Shown here piece by piece: positions 40,331 through 49,557 of a DNA stretch of 64,000 nucleotides. A program made the translations under genes and the position numbers. Numbering within the stretch: position 1 is the stretch's first letter; each line of letters starts with the position of its first letter. Source of the DNA: Trebonia kvetii (GTDB lineage Bacteria; Actinomycetota; Actinomycetes; Streptosporangiales; Streptosporangiaceae); contig NZ_RPFW01000007.1 of assembly GCF_007827045.1 (NCBI RefSeq), positions 372,001 to 436,000 on the forward strand, read 5' to 3'. The notes under the pieces were generated by a model. That model had not been told where the DNA came from. It worked only from the letters and a program-made list of their open reading frames with translations, and made no database searches.

Positions 40331-43300
40331 ATGGCAAAGTTCCTTACCGAGGCTGGCGGCGCCCTCCTTACGGAGGCCGGTGGCGCGCTTCTAACTGAGT
40401 CAACGATCACCATTGACCCGTCCAGTCCCGCGGTGGTGTCGTCTGCCTCGCTCAGCTCGGGCGTGTCGTCGGTCACTACGGCGTCCTTCCTGCCGCCTCC
40501 CGGCACGCTTCTGGTGGCCATGGTGTCCGCGTCCGGCAACCCGTACTCGGCGGCCTCCATGACCGTCACCGACTCGTACGGGCTGGTCTGGACCGAGGTC
40601 TCCAATGCCACGCAGCCGGGCAACGGCTATGCGGGCATCTGGGTTGCGACCGTCCCTAGCGGGCTGACTCTCTCCACGGCAAGCCTCCCCGGCGGGACGG
40701 CGGGCAACGGCTACGCCGCCGCCATCGCCGCCGCGGGCGGCTTCCAGCCTTACACGTGGTCTCTGGCCTCCGGCTCCCTCCCGGCCGGGCTGAACCTGAA
40801 TGCCTCCACTGGCGTCATCTCCGGAACGCCTACCGGCGCGGGAACGTCAACGTTCACGATCACCGTGACGGACGCCTCCGGCGCTACTAAGACATCCGGT
40901 TCGCTTAGCATCCCGATCAGCTCTGTCATCGCTTCCGGCGTGCAGCTCGCCGGAAGCTGGATCGGCAACGGCGGCGCATACACGTACGGCACGCTTCAGA
41001 TGAGCGTGAACAACACCGAGCATGACTGGCTTTTCGTTGCCGCGTCCTGGCAGTCGGGCCAGGACGAAGCGATGGCGTTCATTTCCGATGACGTGCATAA
41101 CGCTTACCGGCCGCTGTTCTATACGCCCGGCGATAACATTCACACGCAGGTCTGGGCGGTGCCTAACGCCAAGGCGGCCAACTACGTCTACGTGTCCACG
41201 TCGGCTTACGTCCGCTATCTGACGGTGCAGGTGCTTGACTTCTCCGGCCTGTCGCCCGGATGGCTGGTTGACGTTATCACCGACACTCCGGCTAGCGGCG
41301 CGTCTTCCTCTTTCACGATGAACATGACCGGCACCGGACCCGACTTTATCTTCGCGGCCGGAGCGTTCTCCGGAACGCCGGAAGGGGTTGGCCTTAGCGG
41401 CACGGTTAGTGGCGGCTCGACCGGATGGAATTACGTTCCTGGCCAGGGTAACGGCGCCACGCCTTACGGCATTAGCCAGGCGACAGCGTGGGCTACTTCT
41501 ACTAGCGCGCCGACTTCGGCGCTTACCGTTTCCGGGGCATCGGTGCGCCCGTTCTCGGGCGGCATGGCGTCTGTATTCCTTGGCCGCGGGCCTAGCGCTA
41601 ACACTAACCGGGCATTCCCGGTGATATCCGTTCAGGCTGCATTCGGCTACACGAACGGCAATCCCTCGTCGCTGCCGAACTGGACGGATATCTCGTCAAG
41701 GTTCCTCGGGTTCGAGGGGCAGCGCGGCAGGAATTTCGAGCTTGACGAACTGGCAGCCGCGGACCTGACGATAGAACTCGACAACTTTGACGGCGCCCTC
41801 ACGCCGTTTAACTCCGGCGGCTACCCGGTTGACCTTGTAACTCAGATAAGGGTTTTCGCGGACTGGCAGGGCAGGCGGTACACGCTCGGGTCCGGCCTTA
41901 TCATGGCACTCCCGCAGACGTTCGACTTCCAGCGCGGCATTATCAAGGCGAAACTCTCAGACGACTATTCTAAGCTGCCGCAGATTCTCATGCCGTCGTG
42001 CATGGTTGCGGAGATGCTTTACGATAACCCGCTAAACCTCTGGCCGCTGAATGACGCATCCAACGCCTTGCAGGCGTCCAACTGGTCAGGCCGGAGCACG
42101 GCTATCCTTGTGCCGGTCGCGGGCAAGTACGGCGGGGGACTGTCGGGGAATACCCCGTCAACCGGGTTCGGCAACTCGCTTAACAGTAACGGCTGGACGG
42201 CGGGCCTTAACGGCACGACAGACACCGTATGGGGCAATTACGCAAGCCTGGTCAGCTCCAGCTATGTCAAGGGAACCGCCCTGGTCGACGGGTCGGACGA
42301 TAACCTGCCGTGGACTAGCACAGGTGCTACCTATGAATTCTGGGCAGGGCTTAACCCTAGCGCGGGCGGCGGGCTCGGGACTTTCGGGGCAACCCTCATG
42401 GCGCTCGGGGATGACAAGGGTGCCAATGGCGGCGGCAACTTCCTAACCCTGGCGATGCTGTCTCTTCCTGCGGGTACCTCTAACCCGGCGTTCATTTGCT
42501 TCGCCGGGGGAATGAGCTGGGGTGCGTCCCACTCGATTCCCATTCCGATCACGACCAGCCAGCAAAACCCGTGGCTTACGCTGTGGCACCACTACGCGGT
42601 TTCCATCTCCACGGCGGGCCAGGTTACCGTCTACATGGACGGCAACCAGCTCACCACCTTTAAGGGGAACTTCCCGTCTGGTGTCCCCACGCGGCTCAGC
42701 TTCGGCGGCGACCCTAAGCAGCCGCCGACGTTCCTCGGAACTAACTCGCCCTTCCAGTGGGCCAGCCTCGCTCCCGCCGGTTTCTGGACCGGCAACCTGG
42801 CTAACTGCGCTGTCTATGACAGGGTGCTCGACCCGGAGCGGATTCAGGCGCATTTCCTGTCCGGCAGTACCGGCTTTGTCGCGGAGAAGTCAGGTCCGCG
42901 CATTCAGCGCTTCCTCACCTACGCCCGCTGGGCGGGGCCGCAGGCGATCGAGAAGGGCTCAAGCCGCCAGCAGCAGCTTAACTACCTCGGCGGCGGTTAC
43001 GGGTCCAACGGTATTTCCGGCGCTATCGGCCAGTACAGGACGGCCGGGGGAGGCTTCACCGACCAGGGCGCGCAGGTGGATGTTGCCGTTCAGGATGTGG
43101 CGGCCGGAGAGCTGGGGCTCTTGTATGTGGCGTTGGACGGGACATTGACTTTCCGGCAGCGGGACGGTCAGTACAACCGCCCGGTTCTCTGGAATATCGG
43201 TGACCAGGATTACGCGCTTAACGACCCGAAAGACTACCTTAAGTGGCCCGCAAGCGGCGGGCAGAACTTGACTGCCACGGTAAGCAACACATGGTCTTAC

Positions 43301-44158
43301 GCGGGCGGGTCGTGCGGGCTTCTCACTGTTACGTCTAGCGGTAATGCGTATCCCAATACCACTTGGACCCGGACAGGGCAGACGGTAGGCGGCTCCATGT
43401 GGGTCATGTCGCCCGGCGGTGCCTGGGTCCAGCCTGTCTTTGACTATTTCGACAGCAACTCGTCATATCTCGGCGGCTACTATCCAAGCGGTACATGGTG
43501 CCCTCCGCTTACGCCGACTTTCCTGCAAATCCCTCCCGTGACCCCGGCAGCGGGAACGGCGTGGGTGAATTTCCACCCGACAATCATCCTCAACCCTGCG
43601 GTCGGTACTCAGGTGTACGTCGACCGGCTAAGGCTAAGCCCAACCGGATTCGAGGTCGGGTACGAGCCTGACCTTGAGATAACGACTGACATCGGATTCC
43701 TTTACAACGATATCGCGGTCACCCGGAATGTCGACCAGGCTACCTATCGGGTGAAAGACACGGCCAGCCGGGATAAGTATTACCCGCGGGTTTTCACCAG
43801 GACCATCTACTCGGACACGGCCGACGCGCAGGCGGTTGTCGACCTGGCGAACTGGCTGCAAAACGATTACGCCATGCCTAAGCAGCGGGTCAGCAAGATG
43901 ACGGTTAACGCTGCGGCCAATCCCGACTACTGGCCTTTCGTGCTCGGCGCCGACATCGGCGACCTTGTTTCATTCCAGCGCAACCCGGTGGGGGCTAACG
44001 GGATTGCCGGAGTCCACATGATCCTGTCAATTGACTACAACTTCGCGCCCGACGTGGGGACGTTCAGTTATGTACTGGCGCCGGTAACTGACCTGGGAGT
44101 GCTAACCCTTGATGATCCTGTTTACGGCCTTATCGGGGCTAACGAGCTGGGCTGGTAA
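40331..44158 (+). CDS. Large minor tail protein with LamG-like domain
   Basis: 1275 residues. Begins with a direct repeat (LTEAGGAL twice), then a receptor-type beta region, a He_PIG domain near 145-190 (LPAGLNLNASTGVISGTPTG) and the conserved actinophage tail block ELDELAAADLTIELDNFDGALTPFN. A LamG/concanavalin-like domain lies around 560-860 (YEFWAGLNPSAGGG; LWHHYAVSISTAGQVTVYMDG). The end (TVNAAANPDYWPFVLGADIGDLVSFQRNP) matches baseplate-type minor tail proteins. Likely baseplate hub plus host recognition. Confidence 0.75.
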   Translation: MAKFLTEAGGALLTEAGGALLTESTITIDPSSPAVVSSASLSSGVSSVTTASFLPPPGTLLVAMVSASGNPYSAASMTVTDSYGLVWTEVSNATQPGNGYAGIWVATVPSGLTLSTASLPGGTAGNGYAAAIAAAGGFQPYTWSLASGSLPAGLNLNASTGVISGTPTGAGTSTFTITVTDASGATKTSGSLSIPISSVIASGVQLAGSWIGNGGAYTYGTLQMSVNNTEHDWLFVAASWQSGQDEAMAFISDDVHNAYRPLFYTPGDNIHTQVWAVPNAKAANYVYVSTSAYVRYLTVQVLDFSGLSPGWLVDVITDTPASGASSSFTMNMTGTGPDFIFAAGAFSGTPEGVGLSGTVSGGSTGWNYVPGQGNGATPYGISQATAWATSTSAPTSALTVSGASVRPFSGGMASVFLGRGPSANTNRAFPVISVQAAFGYTNGNPSSLPNWTDISSRFLGFEGQRGRNFELDELAAADLTIELDNFDGALTPFNSGGYPVDLVTQIRVFADWQGRRYTLGSGLIMALPQTFDFQRGIIKAKLSDDYSKLPQILMPSCMVAEMLYDNPLNLWPLNDASNALQASNWSGRSTAILVPVAGKYGGGLSGNTPSTGFGNSLNSNGWTAGLNGTTDTVWGNYASLVSSSYVKGTALVDGSDDNLPWTSTGATYEFWAGLNPSAGGGLGTFGATLMALGDDKGANGGGNFLTLAMLSLPAGTSNPAFICFAGGMSWGASHSIPIPITTSQQNPWLTLWHHYAVSISTAGQVTVYMDGNQLTTFKGNFPSGVPTRLSFGGDPKQPPTFLGTNSPFQWASLAPAGFWTGNLANCAVYDRVLDPERIQAHFLSGSTGFVAEKSGPRIQRFLTYARWAGPQAIEKGSSRQQQLNYLGGGYGSNGISGAIGQYRTAGGGFTDQGAQVDVAVQDVAAGELGLLYVALDGTLTFRQRDGQYNRPVLWNIGDQDYALNDPKDYLKWPASGGQNLTATVSNTWSYAGGSCGLLTVTSSGNAYPNTTWTRTGQTVGGSMWVMSPGGAWVQPVFDYFDSNSSYLGGYYPSGTWCPPLTPTFLQIPPVTPAAGTAWVNFHPTIILNPAVGTQVYVDRLRLSPTGFEVGYEPDLEITTDIGFLYNDIAVTRNVDQATYRVKDTASRDKYYPRVFTRTIYSDTADAQAVVDLANWLQNDYAMPKQRVSKMTVNAAANPDYWPFVLGADIGDLVSFQRNPVGANGIAGVHMILSIDYNFAPDVGTFSYVLAPVTDLGVLTLDDPVYGLIGANELGW

Positions 44159-44160
44159 CG

Positions 44161-45417
44161 ATGGCTGGCATCGGATTCTATGGCGGTTACGGTCCCAACT
44201 TCGGGGGACTCGATTACAACTTCGGCCCTGCCGGGTGGAATGCCGGGCAGACCTGGCCTTTCCGTAGGTCAGGCCGCGTCCTGGCGTGGGACATGAACCG
44301 GCAGCTCAGCCAGGCGATTGCGTTCCTGTCCCGGCCGCCCATGTTCCAGGGCGTCCAGTACACGGCTCAGAGTGTCACCACCAGCTTCACGGCGCCGATC
44401 ACGCTGGACTCGGAGATCACCGACTCATGGCGGATGCACTCGGTTCAGTCGGACACGTCGCAGGTGATCGTCCCCAAGGGGACAGACGGCATCTGGCTTG
44501 TTCAGGGCACGGTGCCGTTCGCCACGTCGGCGTCCGGCCACTACTACTCGTCACAGATCATCTACACGCCATCCGGCGGCAGTGCTCAGGTGATCAGCGG
44601 TGAGCGGGTGCAAGCGAACGCCACCCGCGTTGAGCCGGGATGCGCTGACCTGATCGCGGTGTCCGCCGGGGACACGCTCCAGCTCGCCGGATTCCACACC
44701 ACCGGCAGTGCCGTCAACACATGGGTCAGCACACCGGCCACGCCCGCGGTTGCCTATAACGACTTCGCAAGCCCGCTGTTCACAACCCGGTGGGTGGCCA
44801 TGGCCAGCGCCACGAGCGCACAAAACGGCGTCGTTAACGTCCCGGTGCCTTACCAGTGGACTAGCGCCGATGAGGCGCTATACACCCGTCAGGCGGTGCA
44901 GCTCGCCCTGCCTAACCCGATCACGTGGAGTTCCCTTGAGGAAGCCACGGCGGCTCGGTTCAATACGGACATCCGCAATAGCGTGCTGTTCCTTAGCAAT
45001 GTTCCCGTCATGCGGGTACAGGCTAACGGCTCGCCCGGCTCTATCGCCTCCGGCGGTGCGGGGAAAATAACCGGACTCCAGTCGACTATTGACAACTGGG
45101 GCGCGTGGAGCGCCACCACAAACACATGGACCTGCCCGCTAAGCGGTCTTTACCTCGTGTACGGCCAGGTCGGTTGGCCTGCTCAGGGCGCGGCGTTTTC
45201 GACGGCGGCGCAGGTTAACGCCAACCTGTCCGGGTCTAGCGTCAGCTACCAGGGGGCGAATGCTTACTCGACAACCCCGGCCGCGATCGTGTTTAAGCAG
45301 ATGCGCTTTACGGCAGGCGACACAATGCAGCTTTACGGCTACCAGAATTCCGGTTCGTCTATCGTCCCGTCCATCCTCACTAACACCCGCCTGTTTACTC
45401 TCTGGATGTCCGCCTAA
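44161..45417 (+). CDS. Tail protein with two C1q-like repeats
   Basis: 418 residues. Two halves share an order: a helical lead (MNRQLSQAIAFLSRPPMFQG; ARFNTDIRNSVLFLSNVPVMRV) followed by a jelly-roll with GIWLVQGTVPF or GLYLVYGQVGW and a late GDTLQLAGF or GDTMQLYGY. C1q/TNF-type domains of this kind form trimers at phage tail tips. The gene arose by internal duplication. Confidence 0.65.
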   Translation: MAGIGFYGGYGPNFGGLDYNFGPAGWNAGQTWPFRRSGRVLAWDMNRQLSQAIAFLSRPPMFQGVQYTAQSVTTSFTAPITLDSEITDSWRMHSVQSDTSQVIVPKGTDGIWLVQGTVPFATSASGHYYSSQIIYTPSGGSAQVISGERVQANATRVEPGCADLIAVSAGDTLQLAGFHTTGSAVNTWVSTPATPAVAYNDFASPLFTTRWVAMASATSAQNGVVNVPVPYQWTSADEALYTRQAVQLALPNPITWSSLEEATAARFNTDIRNSVLFLSNVPVMRVQANGSPGSIASGGAGKITGLQSTIDNWGAWSATTNTWTCPLSGLYLVYGQVGWPAQGAAFSTAAQVNANLSGSSVSYQGANAYSTTPAAIVFKQMRFTAGDTMQLYGYQNSGSSIVPSILTNTRLFTLWMSA

Positions 45418-45944
45418 TGCCACTCCAGCCCCCGGTTGTGAAAGACTGGACGGCCCGCACTGTCCCGCAGCCGAGCGACTTTAACACTTACATCCGCGAT
45501 GCTTTCAACTTCCTCACTCATCCGCCCACATTGCGCGTCTCCCAGAACGCGGTGCAATCCATTCCCGCCGGGACATGGACGGTGCTAACCATGGGGAATG
45601 TCATTGAGGATGGCTATTCCGGCTGGCGTACCGCAGCGGGAAACCATTATGTCGCGCAGGCCCCCGGCTGGTATGCGATAACCCTGTTCGGCAGTGCGGC
45701 AATCGCCGCTACCAATATGGGGCGGGTCGGGTTGCAGTACCAGATTAACGGCAACGTTATCGGCCCGTTTGAGTTCAACCAGTCGGAGGCGGGGCAGAAT
45801 CCGTGGTCCTGGGACGCCTATGACGAGACGTACCTTGAGGGCGGGGACAGCGTTTGGCCGATGATCTTCCATTCGGCGAGCGGCAGCGTTAACACTTCCC
45901 TCCAATTCCCGTCCGCGTTCGAGGTTACCTGGCGGTCTAAGTAA
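45417..45944 (+). CDS. Tail protein with one C1q-like repeat
   Basis: 175 residues with a one-base overlap. DFNTYIRDAFNFLTHPPTLRV and GWYAITLFGSAAI...INGNVIG...GGDSVWPMIFH match the repeat units of the gene before it, making a third copy. Probably forms heteromeric or alternative tail tips with it. Confidence 0.6.
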   Translation: MPLQPPVVKDWTARTVPQPSDFNTYIRDAFNFLTHPPTLRVSQNAVQSIPAGTWTVLTMGNVIEDGYSGWRTAAGNHYVAQAPGWYAITLFGSAAIAATNMGRVGLQYQINGNVIGPFEFNQSEAGQNPWSWDAYDETYLEGGDSVWPMIFHSASGSVNTSLQFPSAFEVTWRSK

Positions 45945-46189
45945 TGCATACCGCAGTCGACATATCCAGCATCATCCTCGCCCTTACCGCCCTAATTGGA
46001 GGGATCGTCGCAGTGGTCGCCTGGTTTTACAAGAAGGGCGGCCATGAGCGCGCCCAGGTCGAGGCGCTTAACCGCAACACTGAGGCCACGATTGACGTGG
46101 CAACCAAGCTGGACGATTTCAAGACGGTAGTTCTTGAGATGTTCCATGTGCTCGACAAGCGGGTTACCAGGCTTGAGGACCGGCCGTAA
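45944..46189 (+). CDS. Holin-like membrane protein
   Basis: 81 residues: an N-terminal membrane helix (ISSIILALTALIGGIVAVVAWFY) followed by KKGG and a charged coiled-coil-like tail (LDDFKTVVLEMFHVLDKRVTRLED). Position before a second small membrane-active protein and a lysin-like gene suggests the lysis cassette. Confidence 0.6.
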   Translation: MHTAVDISSIILALTALIGGIVAVVAWFYKKGGHERAQVEALNRNTEATIDVATKLDDFKTVVLEMFHVLDKRVTRLEDRP

Positions 46190-46368
46190 TGGTAGTCATT
46201 CGCTGGCTGGTCGATAACATCGCAGGCAATCTCATCGTTGACAGCCTGTTCTCAATCCCGGCCGCCATCAGCTTCATCAGACTTCATCGCAAAATGAAAC
46301 ACCAGCACGGCATCATAGCCGAGCTGGTCAGCAGGATCGAAAACCTTAATAAGCCAGATGCTAGTTAA
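46189..46368 (+). CDS. 59-residue lysis-cassette protein
   Basis: Starts at a TAATG junction with the holin-like gene and ends TAA 16 bases before the next start. Sequence: a hydrophobic N-terminal half (NIAGNLIVDSLFSIPAAISFI) and a basic then coiled C-terminal half (RLHRKMKHQHG, LVSRIENLN). Possibly a second holin or antiholin. Confidence 0.6.
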   Translation: MVVIRWLVDNIAGNLIVDSLFSIPAAISFIRLHRKMKHQHGIIAELVSRIENLNKPDAS

Positions 46369-46384
46369 GGGTTAAGGGGATCAA

Positions 46385-47026
46385 ATGACAAACGTTTACA
46401 TGTTCGATGACGCCAACTGGGAACTTATCCCGCCGGACGCGGCGGTCATCGCCGTCTACATTGACGGCACTTACAAGAACATCGACCAGCTTAAGGCGAA
46501 GTTCCCGCACGCCAGGTTCATCACGATTGCCGTCCGGGCGTCCGATGACGCCGACGCGTTGGACGACGAGCCGGGCGACGCGACTAACGACGAGCTTAAG
46601 GGCTGGGTTGCGCGCCAGCACGCCCGCGGCGTGGTGAAGCCGATCATCTACACGTCGGTTAGCAACATCGACTCAGCATTCGCGGCGACAGGCGTCACGC
46701 GAGACAAGATCGAACTCTGGTCAGCCCACTACGGCCAGGGGGATCACATCTGCGGCATTGCGACATGCGGCCTTTGCCGCAATACCGTCGACTGGACGCA
46801 GTTCACCGACAAGGCGAGAGGAATCTCACTCGACATGACAGACATGGGCGCTGCGGCGCCAGCCAAGCCAGTTGTCACCATCCCCGAGTCCGCGCTACAG
46901 CATGTGCAGCATGACATCGCGGAGCTGGCCGCCGACATGGCCAAGGTCCAGGCCGTAGAGGCGGACCTTAAGGACGCCGAGAAGATGGAGGCCGAGATCT
47001 CGGCGTACGTTAAGCAGCACGGTTAA
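46385..47026 (+). CDS. Putative endolysin (GH25-like TIM-barrel protein)
   Basis: 213 residues, ATG 46385 after AAGGGGAT. VIAVYIDGTYKNIDQLKAKFPHARFITIAVRASDDADALDDEPGDAT...KPIIYTSVSNIDS...LWSAHYGQGDHI...VDWTQF follows the layout of GH25-like proteins found in actinobacterial phages; the classical D-x-E catalytic pair is not obvious. A C-terminal coiled coil of about 60 residues follows. Lysis role inferred from fold and position; it has no signal peptide. Confidence 0.55.
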   Translation: MTNVYMFDDANWELIPPDAAVIAVYIDGTYKNIDQLKAKFPHARFITIAVRASDDADALDDEPGDATNDELKGWVARQHARGVVKPIIYTSVSNIDSAFAATGVTRDKIELWSAHYGQGDHICGIATCGLCRNTVDWTQFTDKARGISLDMTDMGAAAPAKPVVTIPESALQHVQHDIAELAADMAKVQAVEADLKDAEKMEAEISAYVKQHG

Positions 47027-47068
47027 CTTACGGGCCGCGGATGATCCCCCCGCGGTACGTACGGGAAA

Positions 47069-47093
47069 GCCCCGGAGGTTTATCCTCCGGGGC
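47069..47093. terminator. Bidirectional terminator
   Basis: Perfect 10-bp stem GCCCCGGAGG/CCTCCGGGGC with a TTTAT loop, between the convergent lysin gene and the minus-strand gene ending at 47105. Confidence 0.85.
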
Positions 47094-47104
47094 ACTTTCC
47101 TGTT

Positions 47105-47500
47105 CTAGCGGTAGGTCCCGAACTGCATCTCGATCTTCGCCTTCATCCCGCCGAAGTCTGTCAAGTAGCCGTCCGGAATCCAGTACTTCGCTCCGCCCAG
47201 TCCGGTCAGCTCGAATGTCGGCATTCCGCTGAACGGTGCCCGGAGATCCGTAAGGCGCTTGATGATGATCTCGTACCGCTGATAGAACGCTGTTCGGCAT
47301 AGCTGATCTGTCGGCGCCGTAAGGTCGGGCTTGATATACCCGACCATGCGGACGAGAAAGTGGGTATACTGTCCTTCCTCCGTGAACACCGTCACCGGGG
47401 TCACGTCGCTGCGTTCCACCCACATCAGGTCGGCTAGCTTCTCCTGGTAGAGCGCCGCCAGATCGTACGCCTCCGGCCTCGCCGTTGTCGTCGCCGTCAT
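47105..47500 (-). CDS. Hypothetical protein
   Basis: 131 residues. WVERSDVTPVTVFTEEGQYTHFLVRMVGY and MPTFELTGLGGAKYWIPDGYL look like a small alpha/beta domain; not recognised. Directly follows the DUF2637 gene and ends at the terminator, so it belongs to the integrase-side operon. Confidence 0.5.
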   Translation of the reverse strand: MTATTTARPEAYDLAALYQEKLADLMWVERSDVTPVTVFTEEGQYTHFLVRMVGYIKPDLTAPTDQLCRTAFYQRYEIIIKRLTDLRAPFSGMPTFELTGLGGAKYWIPDGYLTDFGGMKAKIEMQFGTYR

Positions 47501-48181
47501 CTAGCTCTGCCTCAGGCCGATCCCATTGAGCGCCCCGGTCGGGGCGGGGTCTTTTCCCTCAGCCGGGAGCGGCCACTCGCCCCGGTACGCCTGGCCGATC
47601 GCCCGCTCTTGGGCCATCGACGCGGCGATTCGATCGGCGTCGCTGTAGTCCGGCTGCACGGCCCCAGGAGCGCCCCTGCCGCGTCGGCGGGAGTCGGCGA
47701 TCTTCTGCCCTCGCTCACTCAGGCGGGCTTTCTTGTCCGCCTCCTGGGCCGCCTCGGCGGCAATCTGGAGCATATACATGGATGCCTCAACCACGATGGC
47801 GAGGAAGCACGCAGGAAGGGCGGACAGCAGGGCCGCCACGATGCCGTTTTGGAGTGTGGCGTGAATCGCCCATGCCCACTCCAATCCGAAGTAGGCGTTA
47901 CCCGCTACGGTGACGATCACCCCGAACCACAGTGACCACCACAGCCACTTGGGTACATCCTTGACCCCCTTGCGGACGGCGAACAGGATCGCCAGGGACA
48001 AGACCAGGATGGGCAGGTCAAGCACCAGTGGCGTCATCCGGGCGTCCGCACCGGACTGCCCGGTGGCCATGCCGAGAATGTAGATGTGCTGGTAGCTGGT
48101 CGCGTAGCTAAGCGCCAGATAGGTGATGGAGAAGAGGGCAGCTAGCGCGATGATCGCGCCGTCTACGCTTAGCCGCTTCAC
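47501..48181 (-). CDS. DUF2637 membrane protein (SpdB-like)
   Basis: 226 residues with four predicted spans (IIALAALFSITYLALSYAT; PLVLDLPILVLSLAILFAV; LWWSLWFGVIVTVAGNAYFG; NGIVAALLSALPACFLAIVVEAS) and a basic soluble tail. The pattern fits DUF2637, the family of actinomycete plasmid spread proteins. In this location it is likely a lysogen-expressed gene carried beside the integrase. Confidence 0.7.
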   Translation of the reverse strand: MKRLSVDGAIIALAALFSITYLALSYATSYQHIYILGMATGQSGADARMTPLVLDLPILVLSLAILFAVRKGVKDVPKWLWWSLWFGVIVTVAGNAYFGLEWAWAIHATLQNGIVAALLSALPACFLAIVVEASMYMLQIAAEAAQEADKKARLSERGQKIADSRRRGRGAPGAVQPDYSDADRIAASMAQERAIGQAYRGEWPLPAEGKDPAPTGALNGIGLRQS

Positions 48182-48456
48182 TGGTTAACATCCTCCGTTA
48201 GTCGAGCGGGCAGGTAAGGACGCACCGGGTTTGGTAGCGCCTCGAGGTCGTACATGGTGATGTCGTGTCCGCGGTAGTCGCGGGGCGTGACCCGCTCAAC
48301 CGCTCCGGCCGCGTACACCGGGTACGGGCCGGAAGGGAACGGGTCACCCCGGAACGCCTTGTGCTCACCGCGCCCCTTGGTGATCAGCCGCGCCAGTGCG
48401 GCCAGGTAGTCAACCAGCCGCCGACCACGGCGGGCATGGGTGTGACGCTCGTGCAT
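48178..48456 (-). CDS. Small basic hypothetical protein
   Basis: 92 residues, His/Arg-rich start (MHERHTHARRGRRL), overlapping the DUF2637 start by 4 bases. Lies between integrase and DUF2637, where excisionases are often found, but no helix-turn-helix is evident. Confidence 0.5.
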   Translation of the reverse strand: MHERHTHARRGRRLVDYLAALARLITKGRGEHKAFRGDPFPSGPYPVYAAGAVERVTPRDYRGHDITMYDLEALPNPVRPYLPARLTEDVNQ

Positions 48457-48468
48457 GGTTAGCTCCCT

Positions 48469-49539
48469 TTAGTTGGCGTTCCGGATGCGGCGGCGCTGGC
48501 CGCCGAAAGCAACCTGAACGACGTTGGAATTCGCAGAGGCGGGGCGGTCAGCCGATCCGCCGTACATCGAATGGCCCTTAAGCCAGTCGTTAAGCTCGTC
48601 CCTCTCCTGGTCAAGGCCGACGTAGATCAACGTCGTCTTGGGGTCCTCGTGGTCGAGCATCGCCTGAACCTTGACCAGCGCCCCGTCATGGCCGATGTGG
48701 TCGCGCAGGTACAGGAACAGCGCCCTAGCGCCGGAGCGGCGCAGGGTGTGAGCGCCCTCGCCCGTGCGGTCGTTCCGCCAGAGCGACCGCTTAACGAGAT
48801 CTTCAGCCGCCCGGAGCTGCTTAGTCGGGACCATGCGGCGCCAGTGGGCGCCCCACTCCCCGCCCGGGGTCAGGTACCAGTCCGGGTGGTCGGCGAACAT
48901 CTGCTCTACCGACTCGCACCCGGTGTGCTCGGCGTACCACGTAAGCCACGTGTCCAGCTCCGCCGCAAGGTCGGTGCTGATGCCGGTCACCGTCCAGCGG
49001 CGCGTCTTCTCCCGGTACAGCTCGATCTCGAGCCGGTCAAGGTGAAGACGGGCTAGCGTGATCGGCTTGATCTCGCTCTGGCGGGCAAGCGTGTAGAGGA
49101 TCAGCGCCACCACTGCCCGGTCCCTCGGGTGGTGGTCCCCGGCCCTGTCAAGCAGGCCGCCGAAGTCGGCCGCCGGGAGGTAGAGCTTGGGCGTGCGGGT
49201 GAACTTCTTGTACTTCTGGCCCTCGAGGATGCCCGCGGCCGTGAAGCCGGGGCGGAGCATCCTCCGCTTCTCCGCCCACTCGAGGAACTTGCGAAGCGAA
49301 GTCAGCTTGTTATTCCGTGCGCCCGCCGATGCTTTGTGCATGACAAAGTAGGCGGTGACGCAGGTGTAATCGACCTGCCCCATGGTGGCATTCCGCCCCT
49401 TGGTTTTCTGGCAGGCAGCGAGGAAGCCATCACCGCCGAGCAGGGCGCTCTTGTAGCGGGCGAGGGTGCCCTTCGCGTAGCCCTGACCTGCCATGACGCC
49501 CATGAACTCATCGAGCGCAGCCTTGACCGTGACCGTCAT
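48469..49539 (-). CDS. int: Tyrosine integrase
   Basis: 356 residues. Catalytic residues visible: Arg-153 (LYTLARQSEIKPI), His-264 and Arg-267 (GAHTLRRSG), His-297 (LDHEDP) and Tyr-306 (TLIYVGLD). An N-terminal SAM-like core-binding domain spans about 5-110 (TLARYKSALLGG...KLTSLRKFLEWAEKRR). ATG 49539 with AGGAGG. Reads away from the attachment site next to it; the upstream region holds three copies of a 15-bp motif likely to bind this enzyme or its regulator. Confidence 0.9.
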   Translation of the reverse strand: MTVTVKAALDEFMGVMAGQGYAKGTLARYKSALLGGDGFLAACQKTKGRNATMGQVDYTCVTAYFVMHKASAGARNNKLTSLRKFLEWAEKRRMLRPGFTAAGILEGQKYKKFTRTPKLYLPAADFGGLLDRAGDHHPRDRAVVALILYTLARQSEIKPITLARLHLDRLEIELYREKTRRWTVTGISTDLAAELDTWLTWYAEHTGCESVEQMFADHPDWYLTPGGEWGAHWRRMVPTKQLRAAEDLVKRSLWRNDRTGEGAHTLRRSGARALFLYLRDHIGHDGALVKVQAMLDHEDPKTTLIYVGLDQERDELNDWLKGHSMYGGSADRPASANSNVVQVAFGGQRRRIRNAN

Positions 49540-49557
49540 GCCCTTCCTCCTGAAACG

